A DNA stretch of 64,000 bases from Streptomyces coffeae (GTDB taxonomy: Bacteria > Actinomycetota > Actinomycetes > Streptomycetales > Streptomycetaceae). The stretch is taken from positions 1-64,000 of the forward strand of contig NZ_JAERRF010000013.1 of NCBI RefSeq assembly GCF_016741875.1, written 5' to 3'. Both the position numbers and the translations under genes were made by a program. Below, piece by piece: positions 6,987 to 15,512 of the stretch. Positions within the stretch are counted from its first letter, which is position 1. Each line of letters opens with the position of its first letter. The notes beneath the pieces are model-generated. The model worked only from the letters and a program-made list of their open reading frames with translations, did not search any database and was not told the origin of the DNA.

Positions 6987-9101
6987 TCAATTCACCGTGG
7001 TGGGGCATGCGATGGCCAGGTCACCGGCCCGGGTGAGATACGGGCGCACCCCGTGGCCGACCGGGTGGAGATCGGTCCGGTCGCGGTCGAGGATGTCGCC
7101 GATGATCCGTCCGAGGGTGATCGGGGCGGTGGAATCGGGGGACTTACGGAGCGTCAGCTCCCACCGGGCGGATCCGGAGCGGCCGTCGCGGGCGGCGTGG
7201 ATGCGCTCGTAGGGCAGGGTGAAGCGGAACCGTCCGCCGTCCAGGACGGCGACGTCCGCGTACAGGGCGCGGCAGGCGCCGCGCGGCGTGGCGACGGCCC
7301 GCGGGGAGGTGCCGGGTCCGAAGCGCACACCGTGCAGGGTGCCTTCGACGGTGATTCCGTCGTCGCCCGCATGGATCTCCCGGGCCTCGGCGTGGGACGG
7401 GCGGTGCCAGGTGCGCAGCGCGAGATGGCCGTCGACGGTGGGATAGGGGATCCACCAGCAGAACGGGGAGCCGGGCAGCGGCTCCAGGCCGAGCAGTCCG
7501 CGTCCTTCGGCGTAGCGGCTGAGGACACGGCGGCGGGCGCCGTCGGAGGGGCGTACGACATGCAGGTCCCAGCGGCCCTCGGCGAGGTCCAGGACGCCGC
7601 GGTCGAGGGTGGCCGTCCAGGGTCCGGCGGGCGCGGTCGGCGGGAGGAGCGGCACCCGGACCGGTTCGCTGCCGTCGTCGGCGTGGCGGCGGGTGAGGGT
7701 GAGCGCGAGTCCGCTGCCGTGCACGCCGTCGGGCTCGATCAGGAGCGACAGCCGGCCGTCGGGGGTGACCCGGCAGTCGGCGACGGGGCGCAGGGGTTTG
7801 CGGATCAGCGCTCTGACCGCGCCCTTGAGGGAGGCCAGCGGGGTGCCGGCCGGGTGTCCCGCCGCTCCCTGCCGTGGGATGCCCGGCATGAAGGCGCCGG
7901 TGCCATACCGGGTGGCGGCGGCAGCGGGGGGCGGGGTGCCGCGTGCGGCGTAGAGTTCGGCGAACAGTTCCTCGTACGCGGCGGCCACCCGCTCCGGTGC
8001 GTAACGCCGGGCGGACTCACGGGCCGCGGCGGCCATGGTGCGGCGCAGCGCGTTGTCCTCGATCAGGGTGAGCAGTCCCTTGGCGATGCCGTCGGCGTCA
8101 CCGGGCGGGACGAGCAGACCGTCCCGGCCGTTGGTGATGATCTCGCCGGGACCGTGCGGGCAGTCGGTGGCGACGACGGGCACTCCGCAGTGCATGGCCT
8201 CCACGATCGTCATGCCGAAGGACTCCTCACGGGAGGTGACGGCGGCGATCGCGCCCTTGGCCCATTCGGTCTCGATGGGCGAGTGGGCGCCCATGAGGGT
8301 GATCCGCGCGGTCAGGCCGAGGTCGTCGATCTGGCGGCGCAGCGCGGGCTGTTGCGGACCGCGGCCGTAGATCCGCAGCCGCCAGTCGGGGTGTTCGGCC
8401 GCGACCGTCGCCCAGGCGCCGACCAGCAGGTCGTACCGTTTGACCGGGATCAGCCGCCCGGCGGCCACCACCAGTTTGGCCCGGCCGTCGGAGGGCTCGA
8501 CGCCGGTGGCGGGCACGGCGTTGGGCAGGGCGGTCAGCCGCCGGGTGGGGATCCCGGGCAGCCGGGCGCGGTGGGTGGCCGCGTCCGCCTCGGAGACGGC
8601 GGTGTGCGCGTCGAGGCGGGCGATCGCGGTGTCGCAGGCGGCGCGGATCTCGGCCCGGTGGGTGCCGTAGAGCCGGTGCTCCTGGCCGATCCGCAGATAG
8701 CGGCCCTCCCGGCCCAGGGCCGCGAGAGCGATGACGAGGCCGGGGCGGGTGGCGATGACCACATCCGCGTCGGTGCCGTGGAGATGGGCGGCGATGCGTT
8801 CGTCGGTGAGGGCGTTGAAGTTGACCGTGCCCTGCGCCTCCGCGGCGGGGACATGGGCGCTGGGCCGCTCCAGCAGCGGATGGCCGAGGTCGGTCGATCT
8901 GCCCTCGGCGGCGGGGCGTTGGTCGATCAGAGGGCTGAGCCGGACGGCGGGGTGGAGGGGCAGACTCGGGGAGTCCACGGTACGGATGACGGAGACGATC
9001 TCCACGGTGTGCCGTGCCGCGAGAGCACCGGCCACATTGAAGGTCGACCGGATGGTGCCGCCGATCCCGTAGGCGTTGTGCAGCAGAAAAGAAATCTTCA
9101 C
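6987..9101 (-). CDS. Family 4 glycosyltransferase with a large C-terminal domain of unknown function
   Basis: The 704-residue protein starts MKISFLLHNAYGIGGTIRS, a typical GT-B Rossmann start with the Gly-Gly acceptor loop. Residues about 1-375 form a GT4 retaining transferase: GRLIPVKRYDLLVGA, GRGPQQPALRRQI, and SREESFGMTIVEAMHCGVPVVA with the EX7E glutamates. Residues about 420-704 form a second domain that looks like repeated beta-sandwich units (CRVTPDGRLSLLIE, RWDLHVVRPSDG, RFRFTLPYER). I cannot place it in a named family, though similar tails occur on cell-wall glycopolymer enzymes. The GTG at 9101 has only a weak binding site. Donor and acceptor are unknown. Confidence 0.8.
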   Translation of the reverse strand: MKISFLLHNAYGIGGTIRSTFNVAGALAARHTVEIVSVIRTVDSPSLPLHPAVRLSPLIDQRPAAEGRSTDLGHPLLERPSAHVPAAEAQGTVNFNALTDERIAAHLHGTDADVVIATRPGLVIALAALGREGRYLRIGQEHRLYGTHRAEIRAACDTAIARLDAHTAVSEADAATHRARLPGIPTRRLTALPNAVPATGVEPSDGRAKLVVAAGRLIPVKRYDLLVGAWATVAAEHPDWRLRIYGRGPQQPALRRQIDDLGLTARITLMGAHSPIETEWAKGAIAAVTSREESFGMTIVEAMHCGVPVVATDCPHGPGEIITNGRDGLLVPPGDADGIAKGLLTLIEDNALRRTMAAAARESARRYAPERVAAAYEELFAELYAARGTPPPAAAATRYGTGAFMPGIPRQGAAGHPAGTPLASLKGAVRALIRKPLRPVADCRVTPDGRLSLLIEPDGVHGSGLALTLTRRHADDGSEPVRVPLLPPTAPAGPWTATLDRGVLDLAEGRWDLHVVRPSDGARRRVLSRYAEGRGLLGLEPLPGSPFCWWIPYPTVDGHLALRTWHRPSHAEAREIHAGDDGITVEGTLHGVRFGPGTSPRAVATPRGACRALYADVAVLDGGRFRFTLPYERIHAARDGRSGSARWELTLRKSPDSTAPITLGRIIGDILDRDRTDLHPVGHGVRPYLTRAGDLAIACPTTVN

Positions 9102-9392
9102 GGTGATCGCCGTGCGGCCCGGTCCGGCCGCCGCGACTGCCCCCTTTCCGGATGCGCTCCGGTCGGTCAGTCGGTAAGACAGGCGCCGGTCGGAAAAGTT
9201 GCTTGTGCCTGTCGTCAAGGGACATGCGCCACAATGCGGGCGCGCCGTGCAACTGTCGGACGCTCCCGGCGGTCCGCGCATGGGGGGCGATACCGGATCG
9301 TGAGGGAAATCCCTTGGTGTGCCGCGCCCCACCGTTGTTGGATGACCTCGGACAAGAGGGCGGGGCATCGATCAGAGATGGACGGAATCGTG

Positions 9393-10118
9393 ATGAAGTC
9401 TGGTACGCGTGTTGTCGTCGCGGCGGCAGTGGCCGCGACGCTCGGTCTGCTGACCGGGTGCGGCGGCGACAGTGACGATGCCAAGGGCAAGGGGGGCGGC
9501 GTCAAGGACGAGCGGACCGCGGCCGCCGCGCCGCTGTCCGCGGCGCAGTTGGAGAAGGCCGCCGTGACCAAGGCCGATGTCAAGGGCTTTGAGATCGAGA
9601 AGATGTCGGAGAAGGAGTTCTCCGACGGCGGGTCCGCCAAGGCCGAGAAGGCCGCATGCCAGCCGATCGCCCAGCTGATGGGGTCCTCGTTCGACCCCGC
9701 GCCGAAGGCGTCCGTCTACCGGACGTACGCCCAGTCCAAGGGCGGGAAGCTGGGCGGCTCCGGCTTGATCCGGCTCTCCACGTACGGCGGCGGTGACGCC
9801 GAGCGCACGGTCAAGGACCTGCGCGGCGCCGTGTCGGCCTGTCAGGGCGGGTTCGCCGCCAAGGACGGCTCCGGGAAGAAGTCCGATGTCGCCAAGGTGA
9901 CTCCGCAGGCCGACCCCGGGCTGGGCGATGAGTCGCTGTCCTTCAGCCTGCTGGACGCGAGCAAGGACAAGGCCGTGGTGAAGTTCGCCGTGGTGCGCGC
10001 CGGTTCCCAGCTGAGCGTGTTCTTCGGGGTGAACCTCATGGACGCAAGCAAGTCCGATGTTCCGGCGGAGCTGTTGAAGGCGCAGACCACCAAGCTCGAG
10101 AAGGCGAACGCCTCCTGA
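9393..10118 (+). CDS. Predicted lipoprotein of unknown function
   Basis: The 241-residue protein has a lipoprotein signal: KSGTRVVVAAAVAATLG followed by the lipobox LLTGC, with the lipidated Cys near residue 24. A Gly/Asp/Lys-rich linker and a soluble domain rich in Lys/Ser follow (KADVKGFEIEKM, YRTYAQSKGGKLGG, VVRAGSQLSVFFGVNL). The overall form resembles secreted solute-sensing or envelope lipoproteins of streptomycetes, but I recognise no catalytic motif. The ATG at 9393 follows ACGGA; an in-frame ATG at 9378 is possible. It is divergent from the glycosyltransferase across about 290 bp and convergent with the next gene, 14 bp between stops. Confidence 0.75.
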   Translation: MKSGTRVVVAAAVAATLGLLTGCGGDSDDAKGKGGGVKDERTAAAAPLSAAQLEKAAVTKADVKGFEIEKMSEKEFSDGGSAKAEKAACQPIAQLMGSSFDPAPKASVYRTYAQSKGGKLGGSGLIRLSTYGGGDAERTVKDLRGAVSACQGGFAAKDGSGKKSDVAKVTPQADPGLGDESLSFSLLDASKDKAVVKFAVVRAGSQLSVFFGVNLMDASKSDVPAELLKAQTTKLEKANAS

Positions 10119-10132
10119 GGACGGCGCGGGCG

Positions 10133-10981
10133 TCAGTCGGTGGCCGAGGCCGCCGCTGACGCCTGGGTGTTGCCGCGGGCCAGGATGCGGCGGAAGGCGT
10201 AGTCCGCGAGGTCGCGTCCGGCCCCCAGCGCCTTGGTGTCCGACGTGGTCACCGACTTTCCCGAGGTGTAGCCGGATATCGTGAAGTAGGCGTAGCGGCC
10301 GATGGCGTTGGTGGATCTGCGGCACACCGGGCCGTGGCAGAAGTTCACACCGCCCCCGGTCAGGGCCGCGACCCCGCCCTCGGCCTGCTTCTTCGCCTTC
10401 TCCGCCGCGGCCTTGGTGTCGAAGACGGCGACGCCGACGGTGACCGCGACCCCGTTCCGGGAGTAGGTCGCGCGGAACAGCTTGCGGCAGCCGTTGCCGC
10501 TGAGCGCCGGGGCGAGCCCGCCCTGAGCCACCGAGGCGCAGTTGGAGGCGGTGGACGTCGCCGCCTTCGTATAGCCGCGCCCCTGGGTGACCGCCTTCTT
10601 CTCCGGGAACAGGGTTCCCGCACTGAGCGGCGCCTTGTCCCGCTTCGCGCTGGAGATGATGTCCAGCGGCTTCGGCGGCGCCGGTGGGGCCACATTGGAG
10701 AAGGTGGGCTCGGGGGTGGATGAGCCGCTCGGCAGATCCTGCGGTGTGGGCAGCCGGCTCGCCGACGCGTTGGAGCCCGAGCCCTTGTTGTCGCCGCTGG
10801 TCACCGCGATGGCCACGATCGCGGCCACGGCGCCCGTCGCGAGCAGTCCACCACCGGCCAGCAGCCATGTGCGGCGCCTGCCGCGCGCGGCGGTGTCGTC
10901 CGCCAGCGCGTTCCAGTCCGGTGTCGGCGGCTGAGGCGCCCCACCCCCGGGCCCGTACGGTCCCCCTTGCCCAAAGCTCAT
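10133..10981 (-). CDS. Membrane-anchored extracytoplasmic protein of unknown function
   Basis: The 282-residue protein has a proline/glycine-rich cytoplasmic leader (MSFGQGGPYGPGGGAPQPP), a cluster RGRRR, and one membrane segment (LAGGGLLATGAVAAIVAIAV, about residues 41-62). The outer domain contains four cysteines (TASNCASV, GNGCRKLF, VNFCHGPVCRR) that could form two disulfides. It may be exported and anchored at the membrane, with a role in sensing or adhesion, but no family is recognised. An ATG three codons upstream (10990) is an equally possible start. The lipoprotein gene converges on it. The ABC-F gene diverges 71 bp away. Confidence 0.72.
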   Translation of the reverse strand: MSFGQGGPYGPGGGAPQPPTPDWNALADDTAARGRRRTWLLAGGGLLATGAVAAIVAIAVTSGDNKGSGSNASASRLPTPQDLPSGSSTPEPTFSNVAPPAPPKPLDIISSAKRDKAPLSAGTLFPEKKAVTQGRGYTKAATSTASNCASVAQGGLAPALSGNGCRKLFRATYSRNGVAVTVGVAVFDTKAAAEKAKKQAEGGVAALTGGGVNFCHGPVCRRSTNAIGRYAYFTISGYTSGKSVTTSDTKALGAGRDLADYAFRRILARGNTQASAAASATD

Positions 10982-11052
10982 GGCCCGCATCTTAATCCGC
11001 CCAGCTCATAAACCGGTTGGCCTGCCCGTGGCCACGAGGTCACAATCCGGGC

Positions 11053-12672
11053 ATGGGTCATCTGGAGGCGGCACACCTGGAGTACTACCTGCCCGATGGA
11101 CGGGCCTTGCTCGGCGATGTGTCGTTCCGGGTCGGGGAGGGCGCCGCGGTCGCACTCGTCGGGGCCAACGGCGCGGGCAAGACCACCCTGCTGAGGCTGA
11201 TCGCGGGAGAACTCCAGCCGCACGGCGGATCGGTGACGGCTGGTGGCGGTCTCGGGGTGATGCCGCAGTTCGTGGGGTCCGTACGGGATGAGCGGACCGT
11301 GCGCGACCTGCTGGTCTCCGTCGCCCGGCCGCGGATCCGCCAGGCCGCGAAGGCCGTGGACGACGCCGAGTACGCGATCATGACGCGGGACGACGAGCCC
11401 GCCCAGATGGCCTACGCCCAGGCGCTCAGCGACTGGGCCGAGGCCGGTGGCTATGAGACCGAGACCGTGTGGGACATGTGCACCGCGGCCGCGCTCGGCG
11501 TCCCCTATGACCGCGCCCAGTGGCGCGAGGTGCGCACCCTCTCCGGCGGTGAGCAGAAGCGCCTGGTCCTGGAGTCGCTGCTGCGCGGCACCGACGAGGT
11601 GCTGCTGCTGGACGAGCCGGACAACTATCTGGACGTCCCCGGCAAGCGCTGGCTGGAGGAGCGGCTGCGGGAGACCAAGAAGACCGTGCTGTTCGTCTCC
11701 CACGACCGGGAGCTGCTGGCCCGCGCCGCCGAGAAGATCATCAGCGTTGAGCCGGGTCCGGCGGGCAGTGACGTCTGGGTGCACGGCGGCGGCTTCGCCA
11801 CCTACCACCAGGCCCGCAAGGAGCGCTTCGCCCGTTTCGAGGAGCTGCGCCGCCGCTGGGACGAGGAGCACGCCAAGCTGCGCCGCCTGATGCTCACCTT
11901 CAAGCAGAAGGCGGCGTACAACTCGGACATGGCCGGGCGCTACCAGGCCGCCAAGACCCGGCTGCGGAAGTTCGAGGAGGCGGGCCCGCCGCAGGAGCCG
12001 CCGCGCGAGCAGGACATCCGGATGCGGCTGAAGGGCGGCCGCACCGGGGTGCGCGCCGTCACCTGCCGGGGGCTGGAGCTCACCGGGCTGATGCGCCCCT
12101 TCGACCTGGAGGTCTTCTACGGCGAGCGGGTCGCGGTGCTCGGCAGCAACGGCTCCGGGAAGTCCCACTTCCTGCGGCTGCTGGCGGGTGAGGACGTGGC
12201 GCACACCGGGGAGTGGAAGCTGGGCGCCCGGGTCGTCCCCGGCCACTTCGCCCAGACCCACGCCCACCCCGAGCTGGCCGGGCGCACCCTGGTGGACATC
12301 CTGTGGACCGAGCACGCCCGGGACCGGGGTGCCGCGATGAGCGCGCTGCGCCGCTACGAGCTGGAGCGCCAGGGCGACCAGCCCTTCGACAAGCTCTCCG
12401 GCGGACAGCAGGCCCGCTTCCAGATCCTGCTGCTGGAGCTGACCGGGACCACCGCCCTGCTGCTGGACGAGCCGACGGACAACCTGGACCTGGAGAGCGC
12501 GGAGGCGCTCCAGGAGGGGCTGGAGCGTTACGACGGCACGGTGCTGGCCGTCACCCACGACCGCTGGTTCGCCCGCTCCTTCGACCGCTTCCTGGTCTTC
12601 GGCGCGGACGGACGGGTCCGTGAGGTCACCGAGCCGGTCTGGGACGAGGCCCGGGTGGCGCGTAAACGCTGA
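11053..12672 (+). CDS. ABC-F family ATPase (duplicated ABC domains, no membrane part)
   Basis: The 539-residue protein contains two ABC cassettes and no transmembrane segments, the form of ABC-F ribosome-associated factors. Cassette 1 has Walker A GANGAGKTT, signature LSGGEQKR and Walker B LLLDEPDNYLD. Cassette 2 has GSNGSGKSH, LSGGQQAR and LLLDEPTDNLD. The linker (about residues 250-330) is charged and helical (RRRWDEEHAKLRRLM), as expected for the P-site tRNA interaction motif. Members act in translation or antibiotic resistance by ribosome protection; which applies here cannot be told. The second Walker A ends in Ser-His, slightly unusual. The start lacks a clear Shine-Dalgarno sequence. 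Confidence 0.88.
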   Translation: MGHLEAAHLEYYLPDGRALLGDVSFRVGEGAAVALVGANGAGKTTLLRLIAGELQPHGGSVTAGGGLGVMPQFVGSVRDERTVRDLLVSVARPRIRQAAKAVDDAEYAIMTRDDEPAQMAYAQALSDWAEAGGYETETVWDMCTAAALGVPYDRAQWREVRTLSGGEQKRLVLESLLRGTDEVLLLDEPDNYLDVPGKRWLEERLRETKKTVLFVSHDRELLARAAEKIISVEPGPAGSDVWVHGGGFATYHQARKERFARFEELRRRWDEEHAKLRRLMLTFKQKAAYNSDMAGRYQAAKTRLRKFEEAGPPQEPPREQDIRMRLKGGRTGVRAVTCRGLELTGLMRPFDLEVFYGERVAVLGSNGSGKSHFLRLLAGEDVAHTGEWKLGARVVPGHFAQTHAHPELAGRTLVDILWTEHARDRGAAMSALRRYELERQGDQPFDKLSGGQQARFQILLLELTGTTALLLDEPTDNLDLESAEALQEGLERYDGTVLAVTHDRWFARSFDRFLVFGADGRVREVTEPVWDEARVARKR

Positions 12673-12708
12673 GTGGCCGGGGTGTGCCCGAGTGGTGCCG
12701 GGTGTGTT

Positions 12709-12738
12709 TTGACCCGTCCGGGGGCGGACCGGTATTCT
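12709..12738 (+). promoter_or_regulatory. Predicted housekeeping promoter of rplM-rpsI
   Basis: TTGACC at 12709-12714 and TATTCT at 12733-12738 are separated by 18 bp, a good match to the HrdB-type consensus. It implies a leader of about 205 nt before the rplM GTG. Confidence 0.72.
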
Positions 12739-12892
12739 GCCAGTTCGTTATGCGTATTGGCTTGCTCGTTCTCACGTGAGAGGCCGTTACGCCGGTCCAC
12801 CGGGCCGATGACCAGCGGCAATGCACCCGGATGCGTCACCGAGGTGCGGCCAGGGCTGTCGTGATCGTCCGGGTGGCCTTGTAAGGACCCGT

Positions 12893-12917
12893 CCCCTCGG
12901 TCCTAGCGGACCTGGGG
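12893..12917 (+). promoter_or_regulatory. Hairpin in the rplM 5' leader
   Basis: CCCC (12893-12896) pairs with GGGG (12914-12917), and GGTCC (12899-12903) with GGACC (12908-12912), around a TAGC loop. It ends 33 nt before the start codon of rplM. A role as the autogenous L13 control structure is inference; L13 leaders are known in other bacteria. Confidence 0.5.
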
Positions 12918-12949
12918 AGACCCCACACTGAGAAGCGAAGGCTACGACC

Positions 12950-13393
12950 GTGCGTACGTACAGCCCCAAGCCCGGCGACGTCCAGCGTCAGTGGCACGTC
13001 ATCGACGCCACCGACGTCGTTCTCGGCCGCCTGGCCTCCCAGGCTGCCACCCTCCTGCGGGGCAAGCACAAGCCCGTATACGCGCCGCATGTCGACGCTG
13101 GTGACTTCGTCATCATCATCAACGCCGACAAGGTGCACCTCTCCGGCAACAAGCGGACCCAGAAGATGGCGTACCGCCACTCCGGCTACCCGGGTGGTCT
13201 GCGTTCCATCCGCTACGACGAGCTGCTGGAGAAGAACCCGGAGAAGGCCGTCGAGAAGGCCATCAAGGGCATGCTCCCCAAGAACACCCTGGGCCGTCAG
13301 ATGCTCTCGAAGCTGAAGGTGTACTCGGGTGACCAGCACCCGCACGCCGCTCAGCAGCCGGTCCCGTTCGAGATCACCCAGGTCGCGCAGTAG
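12950..13393 (+). CDS. rplM: 50S ribosomal protein L13
   Basis: This encodes a 147-residue L13, an early-assembly large-subunit protein. It starts MRTYSPKPGDVQRQWHVIDA and has VVLGRLASQAATLLRGKHKP and the conserved HSGYPGGLR and MLPKNTLGRQM motifs. The GTG start follows GAAGG. rpsI lies 41 bp downstream, the conserved L13-S9 operon. Transcription probably begins at the promoter at 12709-12738, leaving a long structured leader. Confidence 0.97.
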   Translation: MRTYSPKPGDVQRQWHVIDATDVVLGRLASQAATLLRGKHKPVYAPHVDAGDFVIIINADKVHLSGNKRTQKMAYRHSGYPGGLRSIRYDELLEKNPEKAVEKAIKGMLPKNTLGRQMLSKLKVYSGDQHPHAAQQPVPFEITQVAQ

Positions 13394-13434
13394 TCCCGGC
13401 CACCCCCTAAGACGAAAAGAATCTGAGGAGCATC

Positions 13435-13938
13435 GTGGCCGAGACCACCGCCGAGACCCCCCTCGAGGTCGAGGAGTACACCACCGAGAGCGTTGAGACG
13501 GTCGAGTCGGAGTACACCTCCGAGTCGCTCGCTTCCCGCTTCGGCGAGCCGCAGCCGGCCGCCGGCACCGGGCGCCGCAAGAACGCCGTGGCGCGTGTCC
13601 GCATCGTGCCGGGCAGCGGCCAGTGGAAGATCAACGGGCGCACCCTTGAGGAGTACTTCCCCAACAAGGTGCACCAGCAGGAAGTCAACGAGCCCTTCAA
13701 GGTGCTCGAGCTGGACGACCGCTACGACGTCATCGCCCGCATCTCGGGCGGCGGCGTCTCCGGACAGGCCGGTGCGCTGCGCCTGGGCATCGCCCGCGCG
13801 CTGAACGAGGCGGACGTGGACAACAACCGCGGCCCGCTGAAGAAGGCCGGCTTCCTGACGCGTGACGACCGCGCCACCGAGCGTAAGAAGGCCGGTCTGA
13901 AGAAGGCCCGCAAGGCGCCGCAGTACAGCAAGCGCTAA
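13435..13938 (+). CDS. rpsI: 30S ribosomal protein S9
   Basis: This encodes a 167-residue S9. The family core begins at about residue 42 (GTGRRKNAVARVRIVPGSG) and ends with the basic tail KKARKAPQYSKR that reaches the ribosomal P site. The preceding 40 residues are an acidic Thr/Glu-rich extension that is normal in actinobacteria and absent from E. coli S9. The GTG is preceded by TGAGGAG. It is the second gene of the rplM operon, closed by the hairpin at 13979-14018. Confidence 0.97.
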   Translation: MAETTAETPLEVEEYTTESVETVESEYTSESLASRFGEPQPAAGTGRRKNAVARVRIVPGSGQWKINGRTLEEYFPNKVHQQEVNEPFKVLELDDRYDVIARISGGGVSGQAGALRLGIARALNEADVDNNRGPLKKAGFLTRDDRATERKKAGLKKARKAPQYSKR

Positions 13939-13978
13939 TCCGCCCGAGCCCATCGGCCCAGCGGAATCGCTGTTCATT

Positions 13979-14018
13979 CGAACGCCCCGGCGGCACCACC
14001 AGTGCCCCGGGGCGTTCG
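13979..14018 (+). terminator. Terminator of the rplM-rpsI operon
   Basis: A 12-bp perfect stem (13979-13990 with 14007-14018) continues past one bulged C into a further 5-bp stem (13992-13996 with 14002-14006), with loop CACCA. It lies 41 bp after the rpsI stop and 73 bp before glmM. Confidence 0.88.
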
Positions 14019-14090
14019 GCTATCGCCGCCAGGGGGCGTATACCTACAAGCAAGCTCCTGCCCCCCAGCTCGCAATCTCGGAGGACACCA

Positions 14091-15449
14091 GTGGGACGAC
14101 TCTTCGGTACGGATGGTGTGCGCGGTGTCGCGAACGCCGACCTGACAGCTGAGATGGCGCTCGGCCTGTCGGTCGCGGCAGCGCATGTGCTCGCCGAAGC
14201 GGGAACCTTCGAGGGCCACCGGCCGGTGGCCGTGGTCGGGCGGGATCCGCGCGCGTCCGGGGAGTTCCTGGAGGCCGCCGTGGTGGCGGGGCTGGCCAGT
14301 GCTGGGGTGGACGTGCTGCGGGTGGGCGTGCTGCCGACGCCCGCGGTCGCCCATCTCACCGGCGCGCTCGACGCGGACCTCGGGGTGATGCTCTCCGCCA
14401 GCCACAACCCGATGCCCGACAACGGCATCAAGTTCTTCGCCCGCGGCGGCCACAAGCTGGCCGACGAGCTGGAGGACCGGATCGAGACCACCTACCGCGC
14501 CCATGCCTCGGGCGAGCCGTGGGACCGGCCGACCGGCGCCGGGGTGGGCCGGGTCCGCGACTACGAGGAGGGCTTCGACAACTACGTCGCCCACCTGGTC
14601 GCCGCGCTGCCGGGCCGGCTCGACGGGCTCAAGGTCGTCGTCGACGGTGCCCACGGCGCTGCCTCCCGGGTCTCCCCGGAGGCGTTCGCCCGGGCCGGGG
14701 CCGAGGTCGTCACCATCGGCGCCGAGCCGGACGGGCTCAACATCAACGACGGCCACGGCTCCACCCATCTGGCGAAACTCCAGGCCGCCGTGGTCGAGCA
14801 GCACGCCGACCTCGGTGTGGCCCACGACGGCGACGCCGACCGCTGTCTGGCCGTGGATGCCACCGGCCGGGAGGTCGACGGCGACCAGATCCTCGCCGTC
14901 CTCGCGCTGGCGATGCGCGAGGCGGGCACCCTGCGCAACAACACGGTGGTCGGCACCGTGATGTCCAACCTCGGCTTCAAGCTCGCCATGCAGCGGGAGG
15001 GCCTGGAGCTGGTCCAGACGGCGGTCGGTGACCGCTATGTGCTGGAGGAGATGAAGAGCCGCGACTACGCGCTCGGCGGCGAGCAGTCCGGCCATGTGAT
15101 CGTCCTCGACCACGCCACCACTGGTGACGGCACCCTCACCGGTCTGCTGCTGGCCGCCCGCTGCGCCGCCACCGGCCGCACCCTGGCCGACCTCGCGGCC
15201 GTCATGGAGCGGCTGCCGCAGGTGCTGATCAACGTCCCGGACGTGGACAAGTCCCGCGTGGCCTCCAGCGCCGACCTCGCCGCCGCGGTCGCCGAGGCCG
15301 AGCGCGAGCTCGGCGAGACCGGCCGCGTCCTGCTGCGCCCCTCCGGCACCGAGCCGCTGGTCCGGGTCATGGTCGAGGCCGCCGACATCGACCAGGCCCG
15401 CTCCGTGGCCGGCCGCCTGGCCGACGCGGTGAAGTCCGCCCTGGGCTGA
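14091..15449 (+). CDS. glmM: Phosphoglucosamine mutase
   Basis: GlmM converts glucosamine-6-phosphate to glucosamine-1-phosphate, the step after GlmS on the way to UDP-GlcNAc for peptidoglycan. The 452-residue protein starts MGRLFGTDGVRGVAN. It has the active-site phosphoserine loop SASHNP (Ser about 104), the metal loop DGDADR, the sugar-binding GGEQSGH and the phosphate-binding RPSGTEP, all intact. The GTG follows GGAGGA. A weak TATACC -10-like element sits at 14039. The stop codon region is tandemly duplicated (CTGGGCTGAGCG twice). glmS lies 1.3 kb away beyond coaA, so the amino-sugar genes are close but not one operon. Confidence 0.96.
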   Translation: MGRLFGTDGVRGVANADLTAEMALGLSVAAAHVLAEAGTFEGHRPVAVVGRDPRASGEFLEAAVVAGLASAGVDVLRVGVLPTPAVAHLTGALDADLGVMLSASHNPMPDNGIKFFARGGHKLADELEDRIETTYRAHASGEPWDRPTGAGVGRVRDYEEGFDNYVAHLVAALPGRLDGLKVVVDGAHGAASRVSPEAFARAGAEVVTIGAEPDGLNINDGHGSTHLAKLQAAVVEQHADLGVAHDGDADRCLAVDATGREVDGDQILAVLALAMREAGTLRNNTVVGTVMSNLGFKLAMQREGLELVQTAVGDRYVLEEMKSRDYALGGEQSGHVIVLDHATTGDGTLTGLLLAARCAATGRTLADLAAVMERLPQVLINVPDVDKSRVASSADLAAAVAEAERELGETGRVLLRPSGTEPLVRVMVEAADIDQARSVAGRLADAVKSALG

Positions 15450-15476
15450 GCGCCTGGGCTGAGCGGGAACGCATCG

Positions 15477-15505
15477 CGGAGGGGCTGCCGTACGCGGCCC
15501 CTCCG
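15477..15505. terminator. Bidirectional terminator between glmM and coaA
   Basis: CGGAGGGGC (15477-15485) pairs with GCCCCTCCG (15497-15505). It lies between the convergent stops of glmM and coaA and could end both transcripts. Confidence 0.7.
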
Positions 15506-15512
15506 GCGGACC

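Noticed and set aside
6744..9392. A plus-strand open frame antisense to the glycosyltransferase and running into the lipoprotein gene
   Set aside because: Only the part from 9393 is coding; the upstream glycine/valine-rich stretch is a shadow of the minus-strand transferase.
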